Shown here piece after piece: positions 1 to 10,007 of a DNA stretch of 64,000 bases (the stretch's first letter is position 1; every line of letters begins with the position of its first letter). A model generated the notes under the pieces. That model did not search any database. It saw nothing but the letters and a program-made list of their open reading frames with translations, and was not told the DNA's origin. This DNA is from Agrypnia vestita (lineage: Eukaryota > Arthropoda > Insecta > Trichoptera > Phryganeidae), in assembly GCA_016648135.1 (NCBI GenBank), contig JADDOH010000328.1, positions 434,001 through 498,000 of the forward strand, given 5' to 3'. The position numbers and the translations under genes were made by a program.

Positions 1-234
1 CAACAGACCATTTCCTGAGTTCTTCTGACGCTCGGCGTTCCGTGGACAGCTGTTTCGGCTCACTTTTTCGCCCTGTGGGGCCGCCACGTGTTTAGTGTGG
101 TATTTATTATTTCTGCGCAGCCACGCGGCTTCCGGGGTCATCGGGGTGGCCCGGCCCTGGTCCACCTCCACGGCGTCCGGTGGTCTGCATCTGCGTAGCC
201 CACGTGGGATGGGTCCACGTGGGATGAGCGAATC
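1..234 (-). other. GC-rich patch, open minus-strand frame at window edge
   Basis: The first 234 bases are far richer in G and C than the next 10 kb and contain CACGTG E-boxes. On the minus strand one frame stays open for 78 codons from a TAG at 235-237 to the window edge, in the same frame as the candidate exon at 246-344. No domain is recognised. It may be a further exon running off the window, or a CpG-rich regulatory patch. No start or splice site can be fixed. Confidence 0.15.
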
Positions 235-245
235 CTATGTATTAC

Positions 246-344
246 CTTGATACGGCAGATCTGCGTTCAGGCTGAGAGTGAAGTCTTCCTGCACGTTCAT
301 GTCGTGTAGTATACCGGGTTCTGTTTTTACACGACGCGCGACGA
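246..344 (-). CDS. Candidate internal coding exon (unrecognised gene)
   Basis: Seen on the minus strand: a pyrimidine-rich stretch (about 400-350), an acceptor ending CTGTAG at 345, a 99-base open stretch, and an AAG|GTAATA donor at 246/245. The exon would hold about 32 complete codons, entering after two bases of a split codon and leaving after one. The peptide includes the KTEPG motif and a DFTLSLNADLPY segment, with GC-ending codons unlike the flanks. The length is a multiple of three, as for a cassette exon. I do not recognise the protein. The alternative is a GC-rich noncoding patch with chance splice motifs. Confidence 0.25.
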
Positions 345-588
345 CTACAGACTTCCGAAATAAAAAAGACAGGAGATGAAAAAAAATTGGAGAGAGGTTT
401 CAATGTATATAAATCAATCCAATACCTTAAAAATACAATACATAGTTGTTAATGTTTCAAAATTTTTGCGATTAATTTTGTAGAAAAATGAAATACCTCC
501 ACCACATCTGTAGCCACGCCCCCGTTCAAAAATAAATTTGTATACTAAAATAAGTAGGTAATGCTTATATAGTTAGCATGTGTGCGTT
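345..588. other. AT-rich spacer, nothing recognised
   Basis: The first part would be intron upstream of the candidate minus-strand exon. The rest is AT-rich with no coding signal or repeat that I can name. Confidence 0.4.
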
Positions 589-614
589 CTGACGAAGATA
601 CAGTGGTATCGAAA
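589..614 (+). ncRNA. Hammerhead-like core in a repeat
   Basis: CTGACGA at 589-595 is followed by a perfect 5-bp hairpin (GATAC/GTATC, loop AGTG) and GAAA at 611-614. The order CUGANGA, stem II, GAAA is that of hammerhead ribozymes, which are known in Penelope-like elements and retrozymes. One extra A separates CTGACGA from the stem, and I cannot establish stems I and III or a cleavage site, so self-cleavage is not shown. The same architecture recurs near 9.3, 20.2, 31.1, 35.6, 36.8, 43.6, 55.4 and 60.2 kb. Confidence 0.3.
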
Positions 615-744
615 CCGGTAAACGTAAAGGTACTCCAAGTGGTTTATACAAAGTTCTTAATTAAATAAAATTAAGAAATGTTATCATAAACAATTATCTA
701 TTTATAATTTTGCACTAAACAATAGACGGGGCACCGTGTGAAGT

Positions 745-1172
745 GTTTACTTTTTACTTCCTTTCTTTTAACTCGTGGCGTCTGCTTGTCCGGCGAAAAA
801 ACTTTGGATCGATTTTTAACCGTTTTCCCGTGATTCAATCGAGCTGAAACTTTGCGAGCAGACTCGTGGCAACGATCAAGAAGCTCTATCGAATTTTCGT
901 TTAAACAAAAAATAATTATAGTATAATTTTGGATATTTCAAAATTTTTAATGGTTTTTTCATACAACTCAGTAAGTTGAAGATTCCGACGCATCTGGTAG
1001 ACACGGAAGCTGATTATAGTATAATTTTGGATTTTTGTAAATTTTTTAATACTTCCTTTCGTAGCTTCGCCCGAACGAAGCCCAACGCGTAGGTTAAGCG
1101 CAAACCCGTTTCCACTAGTAAATGAGAAAGGGAGTACAATAAAAATTTGGTTATTATGGGTTAGTTTTTTAG
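745..1172 (+). repeat. Dispersed ~430-bp repeat, copy 1
   Basis: Shares long stretches with 8240-8668 (opposite strand) and 47440-47948 (same strand). Landmarks are GGCGTCTGCTTG near 778, TTTGGATCGATTTTTAACC near 802, GAGCTGAAACTTTGC near 841, and the ATTATGGGTTAGTTTTTT end. The ends share a weak inverted motif (ACTYCCTTTC). No protein is encoded, so it is a non-autonomous element of unknown class. The short minus-strand ORF inside (916-1176) is not a gene. Confidence 0.65.
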
Positions 1173-1339
1173 ACAAATATTATATCGAATATGTATACAG
1201 AAATTAATTTATCAATGCCTATATCTGAATTGCATTCCAACTCTTCATCATCAACATCTTCATCCCCTTGTCCTAGTAGGGTCGGGGGCCCAAAGACTCG
1301 ACAAAGTGCTTACATATTCCCCTGTCTTGCGCTGCTTCC

Positions 1340-1740
1340 GCACGAGTCAACCAGCTTAGACCCATTCTGTTTTCATATACCTACATTTATTTGTTACTTC
1401 TCCCAGCTTGATCTGGGGCGTTGCCACGAGGATTTTTCTTGTTATTCGTTCCTCTGGCATTCTTAGTACATGTCCAAGCCACCTCATTTGTGATTTTTCT
1501 GTGTGTAGGAGTAGGGGCTCCACGATGAGTGTATGCTTTATGTCGGCACTTTTCACTCTGTCCATCAGTGTGACTCCGGCTACCGCCCTTAGAAAACTCA
1601 TCTCGGCAGCCTGGATCCTTGCTCTCACTCTCTCCACCAGGACCCAAATTTGATGGCCATATATTAGGGTGGTCCTGTACATAGATATGAAAACGGTCAG
1701 TTTGGTCTTGACACTAAGCTCGGATTTTCTTATTCTTTTC
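1340..1740 (-). pseudogene. LINE reverse transcriptase C-terminal fragment
   Basis: Minus-strand translation gives the tail of a non-LTR retrotransposon polymerase: an SVKTKL segment, then TTLIYGHQIWVL, ARIQAAEMSFLRAVAGVTL, VEPLLLHTEKSQMRWLGHVL and RMPEERI in order. These are the familiar LTYGHESW / QAAEM.FLR.VAGV / RWFGH motifs that follow the catalytic core. The catalytic YADD region is absent, so the copy is 5'-truncated, and it degenerates after about 1356. The plus-strand ORFs here are shadows. Confidence 0.7.
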
Positions 1741-2160
1741 GGAATTACAACTCAAAATTCATAATATATTAAGTTTTTGTAGACAGATTTTTAAAGTCTT
1801 TATTATATATTATAAAATAAACATAATCCATTATAATGTCATATCTCAATCAAAATATAAAAGAAATATGATTTAATTGAATAGTAACACACAATAAAAT
1901 AAAATTAGTATTATAATATTATTTAAAAATTTTATACTTTATATACTTTTATATATTTAAAAAATTAATGATGTAATAATCAACCTACGATGTATGGATG
2001 TGTTAAAAATGATTCAACATGAGACTATAGGCAAGAATTTATAGCTAGAATGAGTGATGTAGAGGGCATATTCCTTATAAAACACTAAATTAAAATATTT
2101 TATTTATAATTAACATTTTTTGTATGAGGAACATCAAAATTAATCTTGTGAAATTATATA
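1741..2160. other. AT-rich spacer
   Basis: Very AT-rich sequence between a LINE remnant and a foldback element. I see no gene, structured RNA or recognisable repeat. Confidence 0.5.
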
Positions 2161-2695
2161 GAGGGTTATTTGGAAAACATTAATAACCTCGCAGGACTAT
2201 ATTCCTGCCTTGATTATGAGTCGAAAATGTTCAAGCTATCATGACCAAATATCAATAGTTATGGCGATATGTGACATTAAAGTTTGCATTATTTTTCAAT
2301 ATTTCTTTTTTTTGTAAATCGTTGGATTATCATTACAGCAACATATATCAATTACGAAAAATTGATTCGTTATAATACAAGTAAAATAAAATGATAAAAA
2401 CCCCGAAAAATTTCCAATTGGAATGTTTTCCAATTGGAATTAGAAGATTTTTATTATTTTATTTGACATGTATTAAAGCAAATAAATTTTTCGTATTCGA
2501 TATAAGTTACTGTAATGATAGTCCAACGTTTTACAAAAAAATAAGTCAGAAATATTGAAAAAAATTTCAAACTTTGATGTTGCATATCTCCATAACTATT
2601 GATATATTAGGTCATAATAGCTTGAACATTATCGACTCATAAGCAAGGCAGGAATATAGTCCTGCGAGGTTATTAATGTTTTCCAAATAACCCTG
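2161..2695. mobile_element. Foldback MITE, copy 1 (535 bp)
   Basis: The two halves are inverted copies over most of their length. The outer ends read GAGGGTTATTTGGAAAACA on the left, and the right end is its complement apart from the first base. Arms meet near 2415-2440 at a CCAATTGGAAT motif. Shared inner landmarks are CCTCGCAGGACTATATTCC and TCAATAGTTATGG. A second near-full copy lies at 7094-7633. Shorter relatives lie at 4772-4911 and 27480-27728. There is no coding capacity, so it must be mobilised by another element. Confidence 0.8.
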
Positions 2696-2769
2696 ATTAT
2701 TTTCCACACACAAACCAAAAACAGATATTTAATGTCTCTCATGACATTGTTCACATCCGTTTCTCAGAA

Positions 2770-2935
2770 AGGTGATTTATTCCTCCCGACACACCAGGAC
2801 CGCCTCCGCCGGCCATCGGCCGTCACGCCCAGGGATAGGGGTGGACTAAGTGTTTTTGTTCGGGCCCATTGCCACTAGCTGGCTCGGAAAATGATAGCTC
2901 GGGATACCGTGCCAGGGATTTCCAAAATATTCTAT
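2770..2935. other. GC-rich island
   Basis: A short GC-rich, CpG-containing block (for example CGCCTCCGCCGGCCATCGG near 2801) in an AT-rich background. No open frame or splice pattern convinces me. It could be a regulatory element or part of an old insertion. Confidence 0.3.
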
Positions 2936-3272
2936 TGGGTCATATGAACTACATATAAAACATTTTTTCACAATTCAATTAATTGGTACGCTACGAAAAT
3001 ACAATGAATTCTGAATGTCAGTAGAATCGTATCTTCAATGCAGTACCATTTAGCGATATAAATAAAAAAATCACATATCCATTTTAAGAAAGTAAATAAA
3101 ATTTCGCTAAACTTATGCCAACACTGCACAATATTATATCATTAAATCTTAGCATTCTATCATTGTAATGTTCTCTCTCTTGCGTTAGGGGAGTCTCCTT
3201 CATACTGGGGAGTCCAATGAAACACGTTGCCATCGTCTTGATATTTATTGGGTTTATAATATAGGCGGCAAT
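2936..3272. other. Spacer, nothing recognised
   Basis: AT-rich sequence. The short minus-strand ORF that begins here overlaps the foldback repeat that follows and has no protein-like features. Confidence 0.4.
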
Positions 3273-3538
3273 CGGCCGTATTCCGAAGATAGCAATATTG
3301 GGATCTTAAGATTGTTACACCAACACTTAACAGATGAGAATAAAATAAACGAGATGTAGGCGTGGGTATACGTCGGTCTTCGGTGTCCGTCGTACTCAAA
3401 TTAGGAGATTTGTATATTTTCACACATCTCTCTCAAATTAAATACCTTTATTTGCGGCGTCCGATGCCTGATGTAATTTTTCCCGTGCCTTTTTATCCAG
3501 GCAGTCTGGTTCCCAATATTGCTATTTTCAGAATACGG
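3273..3538. mobile_element. Foldback element (CGGCCGTATTC ends), copy 1
   Basis: The left end, CGGCCGTATTCCGAAGATAG, returns in inverted form at the right end near 3511-3538. The same end and the AGCAATATTG motif occur at 23205-23500. Both copies are about 270-300 bp, palindromic in plan and without coding capacity, as in MITEs. Target duplications were not resolved. Confidence 0.55.
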
Positions 3539-4771
3539 TTGAATAATTCTTTATAGAAGAGATCGCAAAATGGCGCCTCGCGCTTTATAACATTCGCTCT
3601 CTCTTTCTTCCATGTCATCTGTCACTCTCGTTCATCGAATTGACATCACGCAAATACATTACAATCATCATCAGTAGAGTAGAGGCACTTAATATCATTA
3701 GACTCCTATCACTAGCGCCAAGTGAGTGGCCATCAGTACGTCAGAGAGGATCCCACCCTTTCCTTATTTTGCTGTGCGAATTATCTATACTCAGTCAGTA
3801 AGTCAGTGTTTAATGAGTCAATCAATTACACGTCATGCACAAAATATAAAATAAAATCTCATTCATCATTAAATAGAGGGATTCGTTTACCGACAATTCG
3901 GTTTACGACCAGATCGGTGAAACGGAACCTGGTTGCTATGTGAACATTAGGAAATGTATTGGAAATATAATGTGGCCTTGGTAAGAAGCATTTAACAATA
4001 TTACATTAAAAGTTGTTCTGAGCCCTCGTTTATTTTAATAAATAACATTAAAGAATAACGTATGCATACGAGCAATTTTATTTGAAAAATTACCTTTTTT
4101 TCATTATATATTTTTTTGAATGACACAGAATACTAGATACAAAATACATAAAGAAAAACAATTCATTACTTATTTCTAACTCAGTCCACTGCTCCAATTA
4201 CAAGTATCTTCGGTCTACTTTATATATTTAATGTAGGTACCTATTAATTCAGTCTATTATGTACCAAAATGTGAATAAAGAATTGATATTATGTGTTCTA
4301 GGAGTTTAGGTTATGGTCAATAAAATAGATGTTGTGTAGGAGTGACTTTTCAAACAATAATAGGGTATCTGCAGGAATATCAGGATCAATGTTAGGGTCA
4401 GCACAATGCATATTATACATTCTTGTGCTTTTTTTATTTAGATGGAAGAAAAAATCAACATCATTAGGATGCTGACGTAACATTGGAGGAAAAAGAGGAA
4501 ATAAAGAAGAAAAAGAAGAAGAAAATAAGGATTTCTTATACGGGGCTCTATATGAAAATTTATGACAGATGAAGAAAGGTAATCGGCAACTTCGTATTTT
4601 TATTTCGGGCACTTCTAGTTTGCGATCCACAGATCCAACACCCCTTCCCTGCAGGATGACGGATGGGCTCAGGCGAGCAGAGCCAGCGGCACCAGAGCAG
4701 CTGGATGGCCGAGGAAGACAAGTTGCGAGTCGAAGGTCGAGGGTCTGTGAGAGCTTTAAATAGCTTAAATA
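3539..4771. other. Spacer, nothing recognised
   Basis: Mostly AT-rich. A GC-richer patch at about 4630-4745 gives short ORFs on both strands (64 to 110 codons), but they overlap each other and show no domain, signal peptide or splice context. I regard them as chance. Confidence 0.4.
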
Positions 4772-4911
4772 CAGGGTGTCTCATAGCTAGTAGCAAAACC
4801 TTTACAGGTAGATTCGTGCCTTGATAGTGGTCGAAAATGTTCAAGTAACCATGACCTAATCAAGGCAGGAATTCACTCGTTAAGTTTTTGCTACTAGCTA
4901 TAAGGCACCTG
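4772..4911. mobile_element. Short foldback MITE (140 bp)
   Basis: Begins CAGGGTGTCTCATAGCTAGT after TA and ends with the inverted counterpart before TA. The TIR is about 27 bp and includes TAGCTAGTAGCAAAA. The interior shares the CCTTGAT, CGAAAATGTTCAAG and AAGGCAGGAATTC landmarks with the 535-bp foldback family, so it looks like a deletion derivative with different outer ends. The right end at 27728 shares the same outer TIR. Confidence 0.7.
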
Positions 4912-5379
4912 TATAGGCAAGCCACGAGAAGCACGCAAATAGTGAAGTCTGAACCCAAGAAAAAATGTAGTGAAAAGTAAGTTCACTGCATTATGAAATA
5001 TCTGTTTCAAACGAGACGTTATTAGGGGAGAATGGGATATTTGATGTGGTTGCAGATTTAATGGCTAAAAAGTCTACAATATGAAAATGTACTCCTGGGA
5101 TCTCTTTGAACAATTTCATTAAAAAAACATATTACATGATAAAAAAATATTTATAAAAACCGCTTTTATTTAAATATACTAATTGGTAAAAAATAAATTT
5201 TCGGACAAAAAATTTGCTTCGCTCTCCTCTGTTCACAAAAGAAATGGAATTGTATGAATAGAAAATGGAAAACATATTTATTCAAGACTGGATGCAAATT
5301 GGTAAAAGATTGTTTATATATATGAGAAAAGTAGATGGAAATCTCTTACACGATGATGGCTCAGGACATACAACCTGAA
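4912..5379. other. Spacer, nothing recognised
   Basis: AT-rich unique-looking sequence without coding signal. Confidence 0.4.
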
Positions 5380-5765
5380 AATCGGTCAAACTGTATAAAT
5401 TTGTATAGAAAATATATCCGGAGGAAGGGGTGGGGTAAAGTCGCTTAAGTTACCCCCCGGGCCCTAAAGAATAAGTATGCCAAATTTGATTCAGATCGGT
5501 CGAACGGTACAGATTTGCATGGAAAATATATTTGGGTGAGGGGGGAAATGTCACTTACGTCACTCGCCGGGTCCTAAAGAATAAGTATGCCAAATTTGGT
5601 TCAGATCAGACGAATGGTACAGGTTTGCATGGAAAATAAATCAGTGAGGGAGAAGGGTAAAGGGGGGAGGGGGGATGTAGCCTGTGTCACCCGCTGGGTC
5701 CTAAAGAATAGGTAAGTATGCAAAATTTGGGTCTGATCGGACAAACGGTATAGCAGCGCATAATT
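5380..5765. repeat. Minisatellite, 3-4 units of ~110-127 bp
   Basis: The phrase CCTAAAGAATAAGTATG (with small changes) recurs at about 5463, 5573 and 5700, and TTTGCATGGAAAATA recurs between. Units also share a purine-rich GGGGTGGGG/GAGGGGGG stretch. Unit length drifts because the G-rich tract expands. No open frame is kept across units. Confidence 0.75.
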
Positions 5766-6714
5766 GTTTTTTATATATATGGTACGGCTAAATTTTCAAT
5801 ATATTTCGAAGAAGATTTATATACATACCTATAATTAAATAGTAGATTAGACTTATTTCAATATACATTTCTTATCACAAAAAATTTAAATAAACTTTTT
5901 CTTAAGATAAACAAATATTTAATAAATATTTGTTTTCCAGAATCTTTACTCATGTTTTTTGCTTGTATGCGCTGCACGACACTGCTACTACCTACCTAGA
6001 CGTTTCTTGTCACTAAAAATTGTGTGAACTATAATTTCTAGACTTTATAGAGATGGTAATGCTAAGCATCTTTATTATCGCTAAACTTCGCAAGACATCG
6101 AAAGTTCAATTGTACCTACATACCTACCTTGTATAAAATGTGAACACCCAATATTTCACGAAGAAGACAAACAGTATTACAAGTTAATGAGACTTAGAAT
6201 AAAGAGAAAAGGGCGAATATATTAATAAGAGTATCAAGATATTAAATTACACTTGTGTACCGTGTTGCTTATTATACCGTCAGCACAAATATATTAAACA
6301 TTCTGAAAACATATTATATTTGGTTTTTAAACTCCGCAACTTATAAAACACACGAAATGTTTGAACGAACATCTTCTTAATGATAATTATTAATATCCGC
6401 GCTTCATTTATTTATGAGCAGTTTGTTCGCAAAACAAATTTATCCCTGTTCTGTTGCTTGGGGTTTCGCTCGTTAGGTAAATATTGTATTTCTTTGGCGG
6501 GGTGGGTGGTACACGTACATGGAACGTAATTTATACAAAAGTAATTTTCATTTTCGTCATGTGGGGTAGGGTGGATGAAAAATAATAAAAAAATTAGAAA
6601 ATAAAATGAAATAGTATACAAAATAATACTTATTACCTTCAATCAGTGAATTTGAATCCGTATGTGATTCTGTACGTAGGTACATATAATAAGCGAATTC
6701 AGTAATTGGCAAAA
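5766..6714. other. AT-rich spacer
   Basis: No gene or clear repeat. The 76-codon minus-strand ORF at 6412-6642 is AT-driven and featureless. Confidence 0.4.
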
Positions 6715-7060
6715 AAAAAAATTAAATTAGTAAATATTTCTAATGGAAATTTGTCCTCTGAGGCGAGACTAACGGTACACAATGGAATTATGGCACCAAC
6801 AATGATATATGGAAGTGAAGCTGGAACTGCAAGAAGAGGAATTAAAGTACATAGACTAAATGCAAAGAAAATGAAATCACTTAGGGTTGTACGTAGCTAA
6901 TTAATTTATGATATATTAGTGTAAAAAATGAAAAAATTATTAAATAATGTAATTCTGATAATAGCAGCGTGAATATGATTAAAAGAAGTATTGTTTAGGT
7001 GGTTTGGTCATGTTGAGTGAATGAATGATGAAAGGATAGTAAGAAAGACTCATGATATGA
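6715..7060 (+). pseudogene. LINE reverse transcriptase remnant
   Basis: Plus-strand frames give LTVHNGIMAPTMIYGSEA, then INxAKKMKSLRVV-like sequence and, after several stops, a LFRWFGHVE segment near 6995 and NDERIVRK near 7025. This matches the end of non-LTR polymerases (VPTLMYGSESW, EMK.LR.V, RWFGHVERM). It carries several stop codons and has no catalytic core. It abuts the foldback element at 7094. Confidence 0.6.
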
Positions 7061-7093
7061 GTTTTGATTTAACCAGAAATGTAGGTGTATATA

Positions 7094-7633
7094 CAGGGTT
7101 GTTTGGAAAACATTAATAACCTCGCAGGATTATATTCCTGCCTTGATTATGGGACGAAAATGTTCAAGCTATTTTTTTATTTATTTTTTATTTTTTATCT
7201 ATATATTATATATTATCATGATCTAATATCAATAGTTATTGAGATGTGCGACATCAAGGTTTGCATTTTTTTTCAATATTTTTCACTCATTTTTTGTAAA
7301 ACGTTGGACTCTCATTACAGTAACTTATATCGATTATGAAAAATTCATTCGTTTCAATACAAGTTAAATAAAATGGTAAAAACTCTGATTGAAGGTTTTT
7401 ATTAATTTATTTTACTTGTATTAAAGGGAATGAATTTTTTATATTCAATATAAGTTACTGTAACTATAGTCCAACGTTTTACGAAGTATGAGACAGAAAT
7501 ATTGAAAAAAAATGCAAACTTTGATGTCGCATATCTCCATAACTATTGATATTGTCATTATAGCTTGAACATTTTCGACTCATAATCAAGGCAGGAATGT
7601 AGTCCTGCGAGGTTATTAATGCAAATAATCCTG
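7094..7633. mobile_element. Foldback MITE, copy 2 (540 bp)
   Basis: Same family as 2161-2695. It starts CAGGGTTGTTTGGAAAACA after TATA and ends CCTG before TATA, so TA is the likely target duplication. The arms differ by small indels, and the left arm has gained an AT-rich insertion near 7170-7215. The short ORFs at 7085-7339 and 7616-7810 come from this element and its flank. Confidence 0.8.
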
Positions 7634-7848
7634 TATAGAAAGGAAATAAGTGATAAGGAATTTCAAAACAAGCAACGAAAGTAGGCTAATTGCAGTGGAA
7701 ATGCTTAGATTATTTATTATATGTGAGTAAAATCTATGTACGATGCGATGAAGAATAAATAAATTATCAGCAAATGTAGAGCTCTGTAGCATTCTCGAAA
7801 TCTTTATCATCCTTTCACCATATAAACGGTGAGAGGATGATAAGAGAA

Positions 7849-8110
7849 TATGAGGCTGGTATTGAAGGCAAGGTGGGCCGATGATATTTAACCCAAAGCC
7901 CTAAAAGCCCAAAGAAGAGATGATTGGAGAGCACTAGAAGAGGCATATATCGAGCAGTGGAGAGATGGCTGAGGAAGAAGAAGATTGAAGGCAATAGGAA
8001 CAGAAGGCATTCGTGAAAGTTCTGCCAAATATTAAAAAACGGCTCTGTTAAAAGCCTCAACTTTTGAAGAGCGTGCCTGAGAAGATTGATGAAAGTGTGG
8101 TATGCCAGGA
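7849..8110 (+). pseudogene. LINE ORF C-terminus remnant
   Basis: One plus-strand frame reads LKARWADDI, stop, then RDDWRALEEAYIEQWRDG and a TGA at 7970-7972. This is the conserved end of RTE-like insect LINE polymerases (RGRP..RW.DDI ... W..L.EAY.QQW). The trailing 3' UTR runs on to about 8110. Only about 40 codons remain and an internal stop is present. Confidence 0.6.
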
Positions 8111-8239
8111 CAGAAGAATGTGGTGTATAAGTATTACATATGACTTGCTATCAAGACGTTTCTTTATAGGGGTAGGTAAATAGTAGGGGCAAGTCGTTGG
8201 AACATAGAAGCATGGGAGTAGGCAGATACATATTATTAA

Positions 8240-8668
8240 AAAAAGTAACCCATAAAAACCAAGTTTTTGTTATAATTCCTTCCTCATTTACTAGTGATAA
8301 CTGGTTTGGCGCTTAACTTATGAGTTGGGCTCGTTGAGATGCGACGCTACGAAAGGGATAAAAATTTTCGGAAAATCCAAAATTATTATTTTATCAGTTT
8401 TCGCGTCAACCTGATGCATTGGAATCTCTTCATGTCTTCATACAAATTGTATGAAAAAACCATTAAAAATTTGAAAAATCCAAAATTATACTATAATTAT
8501 TAATTTTTTTTAACGAAAATTTGATACATCTTCTTGATCGTCGCCACGAGTCTGCTTGCAAAGTTTCAGCTTGATTGGATCACGGGAAAAGGGTCAAAAA
8601 TCGATCCAAGTTTTTGTTGACGGCAAGCAAGCAGACGCCACGAGTTAATAAAGGAAGTAAAAAAGAGG
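8240..8668 (-). repeat. Dispersed ~430-bp repeat, copy 2
   Basis: Reverse-orientation copy of the 745-1172 repeat. It begins with AAGTAACCCATAAAAACCAA and ends GCAGACGCCACGAGTTAA, and contains the complement of GAGCTGAAACTTTGC near 8560. It is about the same length as copy 1 and has no coding capacity. Confidence 0.65.
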
Positions 8669-8732
8669 AAATTACGTATTTACCTGACAGAATATTATGA
8701 TATATTAGAATCTGAATTATTCGGTTATAATT

Positions 8733-8812
8733 CTGATCCGCTTTTTTTTCTTTTACATAAATATATGTTTTACATACAATTCAAGCTTCAACGTTCTGAG
8801 TGCACGCGCTTG
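8733..8812 (-). mobile_element. hAT-like MITE end fragment
   Basis: Read on the minus strand, the CGCGTGCA, AACGTTGAAGC and following AT-rich stretch matches the right end of the 14146-14375 MITE. The partner end is missing, so this is a solo remnant. Confidence 0.4.
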
Positions 8813-8964
8813 ATAGAGTGAATAGAACGTCACATTCATTAGTCTAAAAGCTGTTTTTTGGGCACAATTTAAGTTAATAAAGTAATACATTATGTTGCAT
8901 CCCATACACGACACATTTATCTATGTTTAATTTTTTATCATTTCTAATCTAAATATGAAATTAC

Positions 8965-9050
8965 GCGGCTGGAGAGAGACTCGAACCTTGAATGCGCGGA
9001 CGGCAGTGAGGCGACTAGAAGACATAGCCACCATCGCTTCTTCGTGGCCC
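8965..9050 (-). mobile_element. tRNA-like SINE fragment
   Basis: On the minus strand a GGTTCGAGTCT B-box (8977-8987) follows a CACGAAGAAGCGATGG block. The same layout, CACGGAGAGGCGG then GGTTCGAGCCC, is found at 21191-21300. Both copies have a TAGTATATA-like motif at their minus-strand 5' side. No intact cloverleaf can be drawn, so this is not a functional tRNA gene. Confidence 0.5.
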
Positions 9051-9129
9051 GTCAAAAATATACCTACTATATATACTAAACATTAATAGAGATGATGGTC
9101 TCAAATTAAAAACATCTTGGTATCCGGCG

Positions 9130-9505
9130 CTTCAAAGTCATTCTCGTCGCAGACTACGCAGAGATAGTGATCAGACAACAGATGAATCATATATACAACA
9201 CAATACAACACATCATGACTTCGGCACGGTATTGCAAGCCGATACTTAACCACAACACCAACATTCAAGACAACACATCAGCCCTGATGATGGACCCTGC
9301 AATGGGATCCGAAACGTCGGCCCGAAAGGTCATAACAACACGGCATAATACCCCAGTAAACACAAACTTGAAGTACGGCTAGTCCGTAACTTTTGAGGCC
9401 TTTTTAGCCTTGACAATGGCACGTGATACCGTGTCGCAACGTCGGCCTGGGTCTTCTCAGGGAGACCATTCACAGGCACCGCGAGATATTCCAGAAACTA
9501 CTTTT
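9130..9505 (+). repeat. Retroelement-like repeat with hammerhead-like core
   Basis: CTGATGA at 9284-9290, a GGACCC/GGGATCC hairpin and GAAA at 9311-9314 are followed by CGTCGG. The same block with small changes is the centre of the 20129-20312 hairpin. The 71-codon ORF across it has no recognisable protein features. This is probably the 3' part of a retroelement. Class not determined. Confidence 0.4.
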
Positions 9506-9510
9506 GTTCC

Positions 9511-9534
9511 ATATATATATATATATATATATAT
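9511..9534. repeat. (AT)12 microsatellite
   Basis: Uninterrupted AT dinucleotide run of 24 bases at the end of the retroelement-like repeat. Confidence 0.9.
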
Positions 9535-9955
9535 GAAAACGAAAAATCACTGAAGTGAAGGATTTATTTAATTTTCATCAATTATGTAAAGAGTGCGGCG
9601 TATTCTTGGTGAGTGTATAGCTGTATAAGTGGGTGTTCAGTAGAAGGAAAAGATAGAGAATCATTCAACTGTGTAATCGCCAATTAGTGTATATTGTATA
9701 TTATTGAATGTATTTTAGTTAAAATAATTTATAATGATTTGTGGTTAGCCACAGTATAATCAACTATTATTTTAAATCACTTGTATTTGTACGGTAAGCG
9801 TCAAGGATTGAAAGTTTTACTTATATCTTTTTTTAGTAAGAACCCAAATTTCCATTTTTTCAACTTAAATACAATTTTTTTTTTTTGTTATTTTGGAATT
9901 TTGGAATTGGAATTGGAATCCCTCAACTAGCCCTTGGGCACGTTCCTGTGTGTCC

Positions 9956-10007
9956 GTTTGACAAATTATTTACAATAATTATAATTATTGTAAATAATTT
10001 GTCAAAC
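9956..10007. repeat. 52-bp perfect palindrome
   Basis: GTTTGACAAATTATTTACAA is followed without spacer by its exact complement, for 26 bp per arm. It can form a cruciform or a single long hairpin. The body is AT-rich but the ends (GTTTGAC) are not, so this is more than an AT run. Confidence 0.9.

Noticed and set aside
589..614. Confident hammerhead ribozyme call
   Set aside because: The core order and hairpin fit, but an extra base, and the lack of visible stems I and III and a cleavage triplet, prevent it. Kept as hammerhead-like.
1191..1653. Plus-strand ORFs of 81-91 codons
   Set aside because: They are antisense to a recognisable LINE polymerase fragment.
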